A DNA stretch of 64,000 nucleotides from Roseiarcus sp963709185 (GCA_963709185.1 CAVPVQ010000023.1:372001-436000), one strand, 5' to 3'; counted from the first letter of the stretch, positions 55,654 to 64,000 are shown. Notes: a model not told the origin generated them from the sequence alone. Numbers and translations are program-made.

Positions 55654-56964
55654 ATGAACAAGAACAGCATTTTTTTCCGCCTCGCCGCCGTCGCGCTGAC
55701 GCTCGGCCTTGCGCTGCCAACCGCCGCGCGCGCCGAAGGCGACATCTATGTTCACGCCGGCTCCAACTTCAAACCGGTGACGATCGCCGTGACGCCGCTG
55801 GTCGGCGACGCCGGCGCGATGAAGCTGAGCGCCATCGTCACCAATGATTTTGCGCGCTCGGTGTTTCTCCAGCCGGTTGACCAGGCGACATTTCCCGAGC
55901 AGATCGCCAATCCCGACGCCAGGCCGAATTTCGACGCGTGGAAGACCGTCAACGCCCAGTTCGTCGTCACCGGTCGCGTGCTGCATTCCGACGCCGCCCA
56001 TCTGACCGCCGACTTCCGGCTGTGGGACGCCGCCACCGGACAGCAGGTCGCCGGGGCGCAATATGTGACCGAAGCCTCCAATTCACGGCGCGTCGCGCAT
56101 CTGATCGCCGACGCGATCTTCACCCGCATCACCGGCGAAAAGGGCTTCTTCGATTCCCACGTCGCCTTCGTCGACGAGACGGGACCGGCCGAGAAGCGTC
56201 GCAAGCGCCTGGCCATCATGGACATGGACGGCGGCAATGTCCGCTATCTGACCCGCGGCGACGACCTTGTCGTCACGCCGCGCTTCTCGCCTTCCGCCCA
56301 GCAGATCGCCTATATGTCGTTCGGCAACGCCGACCCGAAGGTCTCGCTGCTCGACGTTGAAACGGGCCAGCATCAGGCGGTCGGCAATTTTCCCGGCATG
56401 ACGTTTTCGCCGCGATTCTCGCCGGACGGGCAGACCGTCGTGATGTCGCTGTCCGACGGCGCGATGTCGAGTCTCTATGCGATGGACTTGCGCACGCGCG
56501 CCTCGACCCGCCTCACCAATTCCGGCGCCATCGACACCTCGCCGTCCTATTCGCCCGACGGCTCGCAGATCGTCTTCGAATCCGATCGCGGCGGCGCCCA
56601 GCAGATCTACGTGATGAGTGCGAGCGGCGGCCCGGCCAAACGCATTTCGTTCGGCGAAGGACGCTATTCGACGCCGGTCTGGTCGCCGCGCGGCGACGTC
56701 ATCGCCTTCACCCGCCAGAAGGACGGCAACTTCGGCATCGGCGTCATGAAGCCCGACGGGACGGGCGAACGCATCCTGGTGGACGGCTTCCACAACGAAG
56801 GCCCGACCTTTTCGCCCAACGGCCTGTTCGTGATGTTTTTCCGCGACCCCGGCGGCCAGTCAGGCGCGAAAATCTACATGGCGGACATATTCGGGCACGG
56901 CGAGTTCATGGTGCCGACGCCCGATTATGCGTCCGACCCGTCGTGGGGGCCGTTGCTGAACTGA
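55654..56964 (+). CDS. tolB: Tol-Pal system beta-propeller protein TolB
   Basis: The 436-residue periplasmic protein starts MNKNSIFFRLAAVALTLGLA (signal peptide). The N-terminal domain (KPVTIAVTPLVGDAGAMKLS, NPDARPNFDAWKTVNAQFVV) precedes a six-bladed propeller with repeats RFSPSAQQIAYMSFGNADPK, SPRFSPDGQTVVMSLSDGAM, SPSYSPDGSQIVFESDRGGA and TPVWSPRGDVIAFTRQKDGN. It ends DPSWGPLLN, the family's usual finish. TolB binds Pal and outer-membrane proteins. Pal, normally the next gene, is not found downstream. Confidence 0.97.
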   Translation: MNKNSIFFRLAAVALTLGLALPTAARAEGDIYVHAGSNFKPVTIAVTPLVGDAGAMKLSAIVTNDFARSVFLQPVDQATFPEQIANPDARPNFDAWKTVNAQFVVTGRVLHSDAAHLTADFRLWDAATGQQVAGAQYVTEASNSRRVAHLIADAIFTRITGEKGFFDSHVAFVDETGPAEKRRKRLAIMDMDGGNVRYLTRGDDLVVTPRFSPSAQQIAYMSFGNADPKVSLLDVETGQHQAVGNFPGMTFSPRFSPDGQTVVMSLSDGAMSSLYAMDLRTRASTRLTNSGAIDTSPSYSPDGSQIVFESDRGGAQQIYVMSASGGPAKRISFGEGRYSTPVWSPRGDVIAFTRQKDGNFGIGVMKPDGTGERILVDGFHNEGPTFSPNGLFVMFFRDPGGQSGAKIYMADIFGHGEFMVPTPDYASDPSWGPLLN

Positions 56965-57300
56965 GGCGGGCGGAAAGCCTCAGACCCGTCCGTGTTCGGC
57001 GAGTTCGGCGGCGTTGGCCATGCTCAAGCACCTCGATGGCTTGGCGTCCGCTTTCGAGAGCCGCCGCGTTGGCCGGAACCGGCCGCAATGGCGCAAACCA
57101 GAAATCAACTTGCGTTTTGGTTAGTGGTCAAAATCTGACGCTTGGCTCCCGCGCCGATAGACCGGAGTCGACCCGTTGTGGTCATTGGTCGTGGAGGGCC
57201 GCGTGACCCGAGTTGACGCAAAGGAGACATCCGACAGCTCTAAGCGACTGCGCCACTGGTACGCGGGTTGATCGATGCTCCCTGTGAAAAGTGGGCGCCA
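56965..57300. other. Region after tolB, no intact gene
   Basis: These 336 bases follow tolB, where pal would be expected. On the minus strand a short protein-like piece (PANAAALESGRQAIEVLEHG, then, one base shifted, MANAAELAEHGRV and a stop near 56990) may be the end of a lost gene. I see no lipoprotein signal or OmpA-like domain in either direction. From about 57090 rightward GC drops towards the accessory block. Confidence 0.4.
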
Positions 57301-57525
57301 TCAATCAAGCCACGGAAGACGAACATTCGACGGTCCCCAAATCCAACCATCTTGAATCCAAAATTTGCCGCCGTTCTTTGGCCCCCAAATCCAATTATCT
57401 TGGATCCAGAATTTGCCGGCGTTTTTCGGGCCGTAGATATATCCATTTTGAATGTAGTACTTGCCAGACATTTCTGGACCATAGATGTGCCCATTCTCAA
57501 TCCAAAACTTTCCGCTATGGCTCAT
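57301..57525 (-). CDS. Small tandem-repeat protein, four GK(F/Y)(W/Y)IxxxxIxGP units
   Basis: A 74-residue protein with GGAGG ahead of ATG 57525. Almost the whole sequence is four units of 17 residues: GKFWIENGHIYGPEMS, GKYYIQNGYIYGPKNA, GKFWIQDNWIWGPKNG and GKFWIQDGWIWGPSN, ending VRLPWLD. The period, aromatic pattern and turn residues (NG/DG, GP) suggest a tiny beta-solenoid or beta-propeller-like fold. It is 28 bases downstream of the UvrD-like helicase, same strand, so probably cotranscribed. No known function is recognised. It lies in lower-GC DNA. Confidence 0.7.
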   Translation of the reverse strand: MSHSGKFWIENGHIYGPEMSGKYYIQNGYIYGPKNAGKFWIQDNWIWGPKNGGKFWIQDGWIWGPSNVRLPWLD

Positions 57526-57552
57526 GTTCGCCTCCGTCCGCCTTCGGCAGGG

Positions 57553-59473
57553 CTACCCCCGCCGTGGAGCCGGCGCGGTGGGTCCAAGCTCCGAGATAAA
57601 TTGGCTCGCGATCAGGTGGGCGTTTCCGTAGTGCGTGTGGGCTGGTTGGATTCCGGCCTTCATGGCAGCCGCAACGGGCATCTGCCGGGAGTAGCTCAGC
57701 ACGAGCTTGCCCGGCTTTCCCTCCCCGGGCACAGCCTTGACGCGCGTAATACCGACATAGAATAGCCTTCGTTGCTCCTCCGTCTGCGCGAGCCGCTCCA
57801 CCGCCGATAGATCAGCGTCAGGGAGGCGAGGCAGAAGGCCCTGGACGCACCCTGCGATGATCGCAACGGGGGAGCTAAGTCCCTTACTCTTGTGCAAGCT
57901 CATAATTCGGACGTCGCTTACTTCGGTCGGCACCTCCGGCTTCGCGATTAGAGAGGTAAGTTCCGCAAGAAATTCATCGCGGTCACCGCCCGCCACCTCC
58001 AGCGTCTGCACCGCGAGCACCCGCAGGTCGCGTACGGTGTCGTTGCCTTCAGGCAGAAGATCGTCAATTACCTCTGCGAGACTAGGAAGCGCCTCCAAGC
58101 GCATAAGCTGGGCGCGTATCCGCTCGAACTGCTCGACGAGCGGTTTAGTGTAGGGTATCGCGATGATGCCGGCGGCGAGTTGGTCAAGCGCTTGCCAAGG
58201 ACCGACACCTGCGCCCTCGCAATGCGCACGGAGCTTCTGATACGACTTCGTCCTCCAGTCGCTGCTGTGAAGTCCAAGGAGCCACCGCAGGGCGACGCGG
58301 TCTTCTCTATCGACGTACAATTTGAGCAGCGCGAATCGCGTCTGCGCCTCCTCGGCGTCGAGCTCCGATTCTGCGTAGTAGGACCGCGCGGGCACCCCGC
58401 GCTCGACCAGCGCGTTATAAATCGGCGTACCGATCACACTGCGTTGCGCAAGCACAAGGATGTCTCCAGGCGGCGTGCCAGCAGCGACTAGACCTTCAAT
58501 TGTGCCCACGACCCCTTCAACCTCGTCGCTGAGCGTATTGTACTGAACTATGTCAACTTCGCCGGGTCCGTTCTGTGGGCGCGGATTCAACGCACGCGGC
58601 ACCGGTCTGTCTCGGTTGTGCGCGACCAGAGCATTTGCCATCACGACTACGCGCGTCGGACACCTGCGGCACTCAACAAGTTCGAGGTCGGCGGCACCAG
58701 CATTGATTATCAACCACTGCCTGATGCCATCCGGATGGGCATGCCTGAAGCTATATATCGATTGGTCGTCGTCGCCAACGATGCACACCTCGGCGTTCGA
58801 GGTCAGCAGACTGCGAAACACCTTGCTCAGCCTTATTGAGGTCCTGAAACTCGTCCACGAGGACGTGCGAGAACTCGCGGCGAATTGGTGCCGCCGGGTT
58901 ATTTCTCAGATAGTGATAGACGAGAGGTATCGCTTCGCCGATGAGCATGCTCCGGTGAAATCTCAGCCACTCAATCAGATCGCCCTCCAAAGCGGCGTCC
59001 TCTGCGGACTGCACGTATCCGGGCTCGTCCGATTGCAGCCGCGCCCATGCAGCCTCGAATGCTTTGATGCGCTTTTTCACTTTGCGCTTTCCGCCGTGCT
59101 TCCCGGCCAGGTCGGCGAGCAGCGGCTCGATCTCGAACTCATTGAGCGGCCGGGCCATGCGCCCCGTCGCTGCAAGTGCGTGCGCGCTCATCAGGACTTT
59201 AAACGCCAAGCTGTGGAGAGTACGACCTTCCAGCTCGTGGCAGCCAGGAATATTCATCCCGACGAGTTCGCGATGCAAATCTTCCGCCGCCACTCTTGTA
59301 AAGGTGACTGGTAATATCGATAAGGCTTCTACGCCGCTCTCAAGTAGCCGCGCGACGCGGCGTTTCATCGCGAACGACTTTCCGGTGCCAGGTCCGGCGA
59401 CCACGCGAAGTCGCGCGTTGGCGCATGACGCGATTTCGTAAGTCGGGGAGCCAGGACGAGATTGTCGGACCAA
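57553..59473 (-). CDS. UvrD/Rep-family superfamily 1 DNA helicase (one frameshift)
   Basis: Starts MVRQSRPGSPTYEIASCANA with Walker A VVAGPGTGKSFAMKRRVARL, then EGRTLHSLAFKVL and motif II HVLVDEFQDLNKAEQ. One extra base near 58818 shifts the frame; it continues FRSLLTSNAEVCIVGDDDQS with motif III IYSFRHA, motif V VRIMSLHKSKGLSSPVAII and motif VI EEQRRLFYVGITRVK. Corrected length is about 640 residues. It unwinds DNA 3' to 5'. GC and codon use are lower than flanking core genes, so it may be acquired. Its only co-oriented neighbour is the small repeat protein downstream; no nuclease subunit adjoins it. Confidence 0.88.
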
Positions 59474-60097
59474 GCCATAGAGAGTTCCCTCACGACGCCG
59501 CGCCGCAAGTTAGAGCTGTGCCAATCGTCTTGTACCAGTGCATACGCGCCCATCCAAAGGTTGATTTCATGGGGTCCCGGCGGTGCCGGTGGTCGAAACT
59601 CCAAGTGGTTCGTAGCTCGGTCGCGAATCCGCAGGTTGTAACGGCAGCTTCTGGCACGTCTGGGTCGTCGCTTCTGCTGACGCGAATCTCCGCTTTCCAC
59701 CCACAACGGACGCTCGAGCCGGACGCCAAGCGTTTGATTTTGACCATCAGGTCGTCTTTTCAACCATGGCGGAAATTCAGACTGACCCACTACCGACGCC
59801 CCGGCGGGCCGGCACGCGGCGCGTCGAAACGCCAGATTGCGATTCAGCCTGATCGCCCGGCGCGCCGCGGAGCCTCAAGCGGCCCCTGGCAATTCGAAAA
59901 CGAGGCCCGATCCTCACGGCGCCGCGGCATCCGCCAACTCGCTAGCGACGCCCCGCCGAACGCTTGATGACGCCCCCGTGTCGCCGGCGCGGCAATGATG
60001 CGACAGCCCCCGGAAAATTACCGAAAATTTACGGTTCGCGCGCATCATCATGAATGAAATGTGACGGTTTGGAAAAATATCGCCCGGCGCGAAAATA
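59474..60097. other. Gene-free stretch with repeat fragments
   Basis: 624 bases with no convincing gene. Around 59680–59720 the sequence CGCTTTCCACCCACAACGGA resembles a dispersed fragment I associate with rhizobial genomes (translated GWKAEIRV on the minus strand). Near 59780 there is ACTGACCCACTACC, also present at 37381–37394 before the RuBisCO-like gene. The block looks like accumulated mobile-element debris next to the helicase module. Confidence 0.4.
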
Positions 60098-60330
60098 ATG
60101 CTTGTAAATCGCGCCGTTTGGCCCAATACCTCGATTGCCCAATACGCACGTGCCTGTGGTCGTGTGTCGGTCGGTGGGGATCCGGACAAGAGGCCGGTCA
60201 ACCACCCCAGAAAAGATCGGCAGCCGGAGGCGAACCGGCAAACCCCGCCAAACGGGGGACGCGACTTAAAGCAACGACGGACCGGGCTTTTTTGGTCTCT
60301 GTTGGCCCTCCAAAGGTCAGCTTACCGAAG
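60098..60330 (+). ncRNA. Structured leader upstream of ornithine decarboxylase (speF-type candidate)
   Basis: Between 60173 and 60257 there are successive perfect stems: GGTGG 60173–60177 with CCACC 60202–60206, nested CCGG 60182–60185 with CCGG 60194–60197; GCCGG 60223–60227 with CCGGC 60235–60239; CCCCG 60243–60247 with CGGGG 60253–60257. The next 40 bases include a run of six T (60288–60293 area). Position 5' of an alphaproteobacterial ornithine decarboxylase matches the known speF RNA motif, a proposed cis-regulator. I cannot align it to the consensus from memory, and the exact ends are guesses. Confidence 0.5.
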
Positions 60331-60627
60331 AGGCTTGTCTATCTTGCCGGGCGTGCGGAAGGGAATCCTCCCTCCCAATCGATGGCTGTGAATCCACCGG
60401 CTGGCTCATCATGAGCCGCCCGGCGGCGGCATAGTCAACGGCGCAGCATCTGATCGAGCGCTTCGACGCTTGGCGGCCTCTCAGCCGTCGGCGCGAAGAA
60501 GCGTCCGGTCGCGGGTGGCGGGTCAACGCTGACGGTCGGGTCTCCAACGCCCGGCCGGCGGTCGCATCGCCTCCGATCCTTTCACTTCGCTCGGCGCGGG
60601 CAATCCCGCGCGACGGGGGATGCCGCT

Positions 60628-61758
60628 ATGACCGATCGCATCATGAAATTCCTGGCCAGCCGCCGCGAGGACGGGCCGCGCCTCGTCGTCGATCTCGACG
60701 TCGTGCGCGAGAACTACGAGGGCTTCGCCAAGGCGTTGCCGGACACCCGCGTGTTCTACGCCGTCAAGGCCAATCCGGCGCCGGAAATCCTCGATCTGCT
60801 GGCCCGGCTCGGCTCGTGCTTCGACACCGCCTCGGTCGCCGAGATCGAGCAGGTCATGGCCGCCGGCGCGACGCCCGACCGCATCAGCTTCGGCAACACG
60901 ATCAAGAAGGAGACCGACATCGCGCGCGCCTATGCGCTCGGCATCCGGCTGTTCGCGGTCGACTGCGAGGCCGAGGTCGAGAAGATTGCCCGCGCCGCGC
61001 CGGGCGCCAAGGTGTTCTGCCGCATTCTGTGCGACGGCGCGGGCGCGGAATGGCCGCTGTCGCGCAAGTTCGGCTGCGCCCCCGCGATGGCTGCGCGGGT
61101 GATGGAGCACGCCCATCGCCTCGGCCTTGTCGCGCACGGCCTGTCGTTCCACGTCGGCTCGCAGCAGCCCAACCCGCGGATGTGGGACGGCGCGCTAAAA
61201 ACATCGGCGGCGATCTTCAAGGATCTGGCGGAGAAAGGGATCAACCTTGCGATGATCAACCTCGGCGGCGGCTTCCCGACCAAATACCTCAAGGAGGTTC
61301 CTGGCGTGAAGACCTACGGCCAGACGATCTTCCGCGCGCTGCGCAAGCATTTCGGCAACCGCATCCCGGAGACGATCATCGAGCCCGGTCGCGGCATGGT
61401 CGGCAACGCCGGGGTCATCGAGGCGGAAGTCGTGCTGATCTCGAGGAAGTCGGACGACGATCCGCAGCGATGGGTCTATCTCGACATCGGCAAGTTCAAC
61501 GGCCTCGCGGAGACGATGGACGAAATGATCCGCTATCCCATCCGCACCGCCTACGACGACGACGCGGTGGCGCCGTGCGTGGTCGCCGGGCCGAGCTGCG
61601 ATTCGGTCGACGTGCTCTACGAGAAGGAGCCCTATCTCCTTCCCGTCAGTCTTGAGATCGGCGCCAAGGTGCTGATCGAGGGAACGGGGGCCTATACGAC
61701 GACCTATTCCTCGGTCGGGTTCAACGGCTTTCCGCCGCTGAAGTCCTACGTGATCTAG
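60628..61758 (+). CDS. Ornithine/lysine decarboxylase, PLP fold type III
   Basis: A 376-residue enzyme making putrescine (or cadaverine) for polyamine synthesis. PLP lysine is in RVFYAVKANPAPEIL; other landmarks are FDTASVAEIEQV, LSFHVGSQQPNPRMWDGA, INLGGGFPTKYL, EPGRGMVGNAGV, and the catalytic cysteine region VVAGPSCDSVDVLYEK. It lacks the long N-terminus of biosynthetic arginine decarboxylases. A structured leader lies upstream and a GNAT acetyltransferase follows 121 bases later, an arrangement familiar in Hyphomicrobiales. Confidence 0.93.
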   Translation: MTDRIMKFLASRREDGPRLVVDLDVVRENYEGFAKALPDTRVFYAVKANPAPEILDLLARLGSCFDTASVAEIEQVMAAGATPDRISFGNTIKKETDIARAYALGIRLFAVDCEAEVEKIARAAPGAKVFCRILCDGAGAEWPLSRKFGCAPAMAARVMEHAHRLGLVAHGLSFHVGSQQPNPRMWDGALKTSAAIFKDLAEKGINLAMINLGGGFPTKYLKEVPGVKTYGQTIFRALRKHFGNRIPETIIEPGRGMVGNAGVIEAEVVLISRKSDDDPQRWVYLDIGKFNGLAETMDEMIRYPIRTAYDDDAVAPCVVAGPSCDSVDVLYEKEPYLLPVSLEIGAKVLIEGTGAYTTTYSSVGFNGFPPLKSYVI

Positions 61759-61879
61759 GGCCGTCAAAGACCCGGAGACACCCTCCCCGGCTTCCCCCGC
61801 TCTCTCAAGATTCCGACAGCCGTCAGGCGCTCGCCTGCGCGGGCCTGCATTCGTCCATGCGCCGTTCAAGGAAGCTCCA

Positions 61880-62497
61880 ATGACCTTCAACGTCGAAACC
61901 GCCCGGCCCTCCGGGCTCGTTCCCGCTCCCCTCGCGGCGACGGACTTGCGTGCGCCGGAAATCCGCATCGGGCCGGAGAGTGTCGCCGACGCGCCGGCGC
62001 GCGAAGCGCTGCTCGACGAAGCGTTCGGGCCGGCGCGCCGGACCAGGACGAGCGAGCGCCTGCGCGAGGGGCGGCGGCCCGCCACGGGCCTGGCGCTGGC
62101 CGCCAGGGATCGCAGCAGGCTCGTCGGCACGTTGCGCTGCTGGGCCGTCGAAGCCGGCGGGCGCCCCGCCCTGCTGCTCGGACCGCTCGCCGTCGCCCGC
62201 TCCCATCGCTCGCTCGGCATCGGCTCGCGGCTGATGCGCGAGGCGCTGTGGCGCGCCGCGATGCTCGGCCACAAGGCGGTTCTGCTGGTCGGCGACGCGC
62301 CCTATTACGCGCGCTTCGGCTTCGACGCCGCGCTGACGAGGACGCTCGATCTGCCGGGCCCGGTCGATCGCGCGCGCTTTCTCGCCTTCGAGATCGAAGA
62401 CGGCGCGCTGGACGGGGCCGAGGGCATGGTCGTGGCGGCCGGCGGGCGAGGCGCGGTTCGACGACGCGCCCGGCCAGCGTTGAGACTGGCGGCCTGA
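61880..62497 (+). CDS. GNAT-family N-acetyltransferase
   Basis: A 205-residue protein with the acetyl-CoA-binding loop LAVARSHRSLGIGSRLMREA and the following KAVLLVGDAPYYARFGFDAA, typical of YhbS-like GNAT enzymes. ATG 61880 is preceded by AAGGAAG-type sequence. It follows the ornithine decarboxylase on the same strand; a polyamine or amino-acid substrate is a guess. The last 15 residues are arginine-rich and may be out of the fold. Confidence 0.85.
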   Translation: MTFNVETARPSGLVPAPLAATDLRAPEIRIGPESVADAPAREALLDEAFGPARRTRTSERLREGRRPATGLALAARDRSRLVGTLRCWAVEAGGRPALLLGPLAVARSHRSLGIGSRLMREALWRAAMLGHKAVLLVGDAPYYARFGFDAALTRTLDLPGPVDRARFLAFEIEDGALDGAEGMVVAAGGRGAVRRRARPALRLAA

Positions 62498-62610
62498 GCG
62501 GCCGCGCTCCAGGGCGCCCACGAAGGGCGGACAATTCGGTCGCGCCCGAAACATTCGCGGCCGGGAGGCGCTACGACGCGCTCCTTGAGACAATTCAGGG
62601 AGCGACCGCC

Positions 62611-62937
62611 GTGATCACCTGCTTCATCCGCTACGAAATCGATCCGTTCAACAGGCCGCCTTCGCCAAATACGCCCGGGTCTGGGGCGAGGCGATCCCGC
62701 GCTGCGGCGCGGACCTCGTCGGCTATTACGCGCCGCATGAAGGTTCTGCGACAACCGCCTATGGCGTCTACAATATCGAGAACCTCGCAGCCTACGAAGC
62801 CTATCGCGCCCGGCTGAGGAGGACAATCGGCCCGCGAGGACTTCGCCTTCGCCGCGCAGGAGCGCTTCATCGTGAAGGAGGACCGCATCTTCCTGCGGCG
62901 GGTGTCTCAGCCTCACGCGCCGAAGGGCGCCGCCTGA
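62611..62937 (+). CDS. NIPSNAP-family protein (two compensating frameshifts)
   Basis: Starts VITCFIRYEIDPF at GTG 62611. A base is missing near 62650 and one is extra near 62830; in between the other frame reads AAFAKYARVWGEAIPRCGAD and YGVYNIENLAAYEAYRARLR, and afterwards EDFAFAAQERFIVKEDRIFL to TGA 62935–62937. That is a complete NIPSNAP domain of about 108 residues, a ferredoxin-like fold common in alphaproteobacteria near GNAT genes. Its role is unclear (possible small-molecule binding). Because no single frame covers it, it is easily missed. Confidence 0.75.
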
Positions 62938-63081
62938 CACTGTCTGGCCTCGAAGGTCATCGGGCGCCTGACGAGCGGCATGTCTTTTGCCGGCGACAGG
63001 CTCCGCCCGGCTCGCCATCCCGTAAGCGCGGTCCACGTCCTGCGGACGCGGGCGCGCCGTTTCGAGATCGCGAGAACCGCC

Positions 63082-63309
63082 ATGTACATGGTCCACGCCG
63101 CCACCTCAGAGCATCTCTGGTCCTGGGAGTCGTTTCCGACCGGACAGGAGGCCATCGCGCGAGCCGAGCGGATCGTCGCGGACGGCGAGGCGCGCCGCGC
63201 CGATGTTTACGCGGTGGAACACGCGCAAACGACGGACGCTGCGAAGGCCACCATCGAGCTGGGCGCGGCCGTGCATGTGCTTTCGAAAGGCGCGAAGGGC
63301 GAAGCGTAA
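63082..63309 (+). CDS. Small conserved-looking protein of unknown function
   Basis: A 75-residue protein from ATG 63082: MYMVHAATSEHLWSWESFPT, GQEAIARAERIVADGEARRA, DVYAVEHAQTTDAAKATIEL. The pattern suggests a compact alpha/beta domain. The frame is open upstream to 62980, but that part is less protein-like. It precedes cloverleaf element copy 2 by about 100 bases. No family recognised. Confidence 0.55.
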   Translation: MYMVHAATSEHLWSWESFPTGQEAIARAERIVADGEARRADVYAVEHAQTTDAAKATIELGAAVHVLSKGAKGEA

Positions 63310-63412
63310 CCGCTGTCTTGCGAGCGATGCGCGACGACGCGTTCGCCGACGCCGATCGGTTGAGGCGACCGGCATAGAGGTGGCCCGCCTGAGGCAGATC
63401 CGTTCATCGTTC

Positions 63413-63540
63413 GCTTGGCGGAGCGGAGCGCGAGTAGAAATCGAAGTCAAGGACGACCGCGAAGCGGTCGCCGCCTGCGGCGGTCGCCTGAAAGGCGATC
63501 CTTGAGTTCGCTTTCTACTCGCGCACAATCGCCTCCAAGC
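63413..63540. repeat. Cloverleaf-like palindromic element, copy 2
   Basis: Outer stem GCTTGG (63413–63418) pairs with CCAAGC (63535–63540). Unpaired strands are CGGAGCGGA (9 bases) and ACAATCGCCT (10 bases). The inner stem 63428–63453 with 63499–63524 is 26 bp with two mismatches. Inside, three abutting perfect hairpins: 63454–63470 (seven bp, loop GAA), 63471–63483 (CCGCC, loop TGC) and 63484–63498 (TCGCC, loop TGAAA). The plan equals copy 1 at 22798–22921, while most of the outer part of the stem differs. A further small hairpin AGCAAT/ATTGCT follows at 63538–63555. Confidence 0.85.
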
Positions 63541-63748
63541 AATCAATGAATTGCTGGTGGCGGCGCCGCTCGCGGCCCTCGCGCAGCAATGCCGAACTCC
63601 GACGTCGCGCCGCCCCTCATCCGTCATGCGCCGCATGGCGCCTTCTCCCGCTTCGCGAGAGAAGGGAGCGCCAATCGCTTGTCTCCCCCGCCCGCCCCTG
63701 CTACCACCCGCGCAACCCCAATCCCCTTTTACAAGGACGGCGCGGCGC

Positions 63749-64000
63749 ATGGCGCAGCAATTCATCTATCACATGAAGGGTCTCACCAAGACCTGGCCGG
63801 GCGGCAAGAAGGTGCTCGAAAATGTGCATCTGTCGTTCTATCCCGACGCCAAGATCGGCGTGCTCGGGGTCAACGGCTCGGGCAAGTCGACGCTGCTGCG
63901 CATCATGGCGGGCATCGACGCCGAGTTCGTCGGCGAGGGCTTCATCGCCGAGGGCGCGCGGGTCGGCTATCTCCCGCAGGAGCCGCACCTCGATCCCGAC
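63749..64000 (+). CDS. ettA: Energy-dependent translational throttle protein EttA (ABC-F), N-terminal part
   Basis: The first 84 codons, cut by the window edge: MAQQFIYHMKGLTKTWPGGK, then the first Walker A in IGVLGVNGSGKSTLLRIMAG and ARVGYLPQEPHLDPD, which is characteristic of EttA among ABC-F ATPases. EttA binds the ribosomal E site and gates entry to elongation according to the ATP/ADP ratio. The upstream AAGGA at 63732–63736 is a suitable ribosome site. The rest, including the second ATPase domain, lies outside the window. Confidence 0.93.
   Translation, partial: MAQQFIYHMKGLTKTWPGGKKVLENVHLSFYPDAKIGVLGVNGSGKSTLLRIMAGIDAEFVGEGFIAEGARVGYLPQEPHLDPD

Noticed and set aside
57553..59473. Helicase considered as the GajB half of a Gabija defence system
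   Set aside because: GajA, an OLD-family nuclease, should lie directly upstream; 59474–60097 contains no such gene.
63413..63540. Cloverleaf element considered as an intrinsic terminator or an integron attC site
   Set aside because: No T-run follows either stem and the flanking genes' orientation differs between copies; attC core boxes (GTTRRRY/RYYYAAC) are absent.

Overview
The window is GC-rich DNA with the gene content of an alphaproteobacterium, most likely a Hyphomicrobiales (Rhizobiales) heterotroph or purple non-sulfur/methylotroph relative. The pointers are a PhaR–PhaA–PhaB polyhydroxybutyrate locus, ethylmalonyl-CoA mutase beside crotonyl-CoA carboxylase/reductase, a RuBisCO-like protein paired with a cupin, a membrane urate hydroxylase with fused cytochrome c, an alphaproteobacterial-type ornithine decarboxylase leader and several c-di-GMP enzymes. 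Family names come from motifs and remembered family features; no database search was run.

Layout. 0–8 kb: EamA exporter (cut by the left edge), Tat-exported two-subunit molybdenum hydroxylase, gamma-glutamyltransferase, SRAP/YedK, a methyltransferase and glyoxalase II. 8–13 kb: EAL protein with degenerate GGDEF, then phaR, phaA, phaB. 13–19 kb: MFS exporter, ecm, a small membrane protein, ccr, BrkB/YihY. 20–25 kb: small unknown gene, LLM oxidoreductase, two diguanylate cyclases and a terminase-like orphan. 25–28.5 kb: an SDR, a beta-propeller-like secreted protein and a decayed second SDR tail. 28.6–31.5 kb: a lower-GC accessory gene split by an IS5-family element. 31.5–35.8 kb: a ribose-type ABC importer whose permeases and binding protein are heavily frameshifted. 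36–39 kb: MarR–GNAT regulator with a perfect operator, RuBisCO-like protein and cupin (probable methylthioadenosine salvage). 39–44.5 kb: serine hydrolase, two secreted proteins sharing a C-terminal tag (one a caspase-like protease). 44.5–50.3 kb: phosphomannomutase–glycosyltransferase–DNA glycosylase operon, retropepsin-like protease, xylose isomerase, orphan HicB. 50.3–52.8 kb: urate catabolism pair. 53.2–57 kb: tolQRAB. 57.3–59.5 kb: UvrD-like helicase with a tiny tandem-repeat protein. 60–64 kb: structured leader plus ornithine decarboxylase, GNAT, NIPSNAP, a small unknown gene and the start of ettA.

The most unusual signal is a pair of about 125-base DNA elements (22798–22921 and 63413–63540) with one and the same architecture: a 6-bp outer stem, a conserved asymmetric internal loop, a 26-bp inner stem and three back-to-back hairpins using every base. 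Most of the stem sequence differs between the copies, yet pairing is kept, so the fold rather than the sequence appears selected. The conserved loop and the three-hairpin core lie in opposite relative orientation in the two copies.

A second signal is technical or evolutionary: about ten otherwise good genes carry single-base frameshifts, almost all insertions, eleven of them inside the 4.3-kb ABC cluster. Coordinates of these genes span the whole reconstructed frame.
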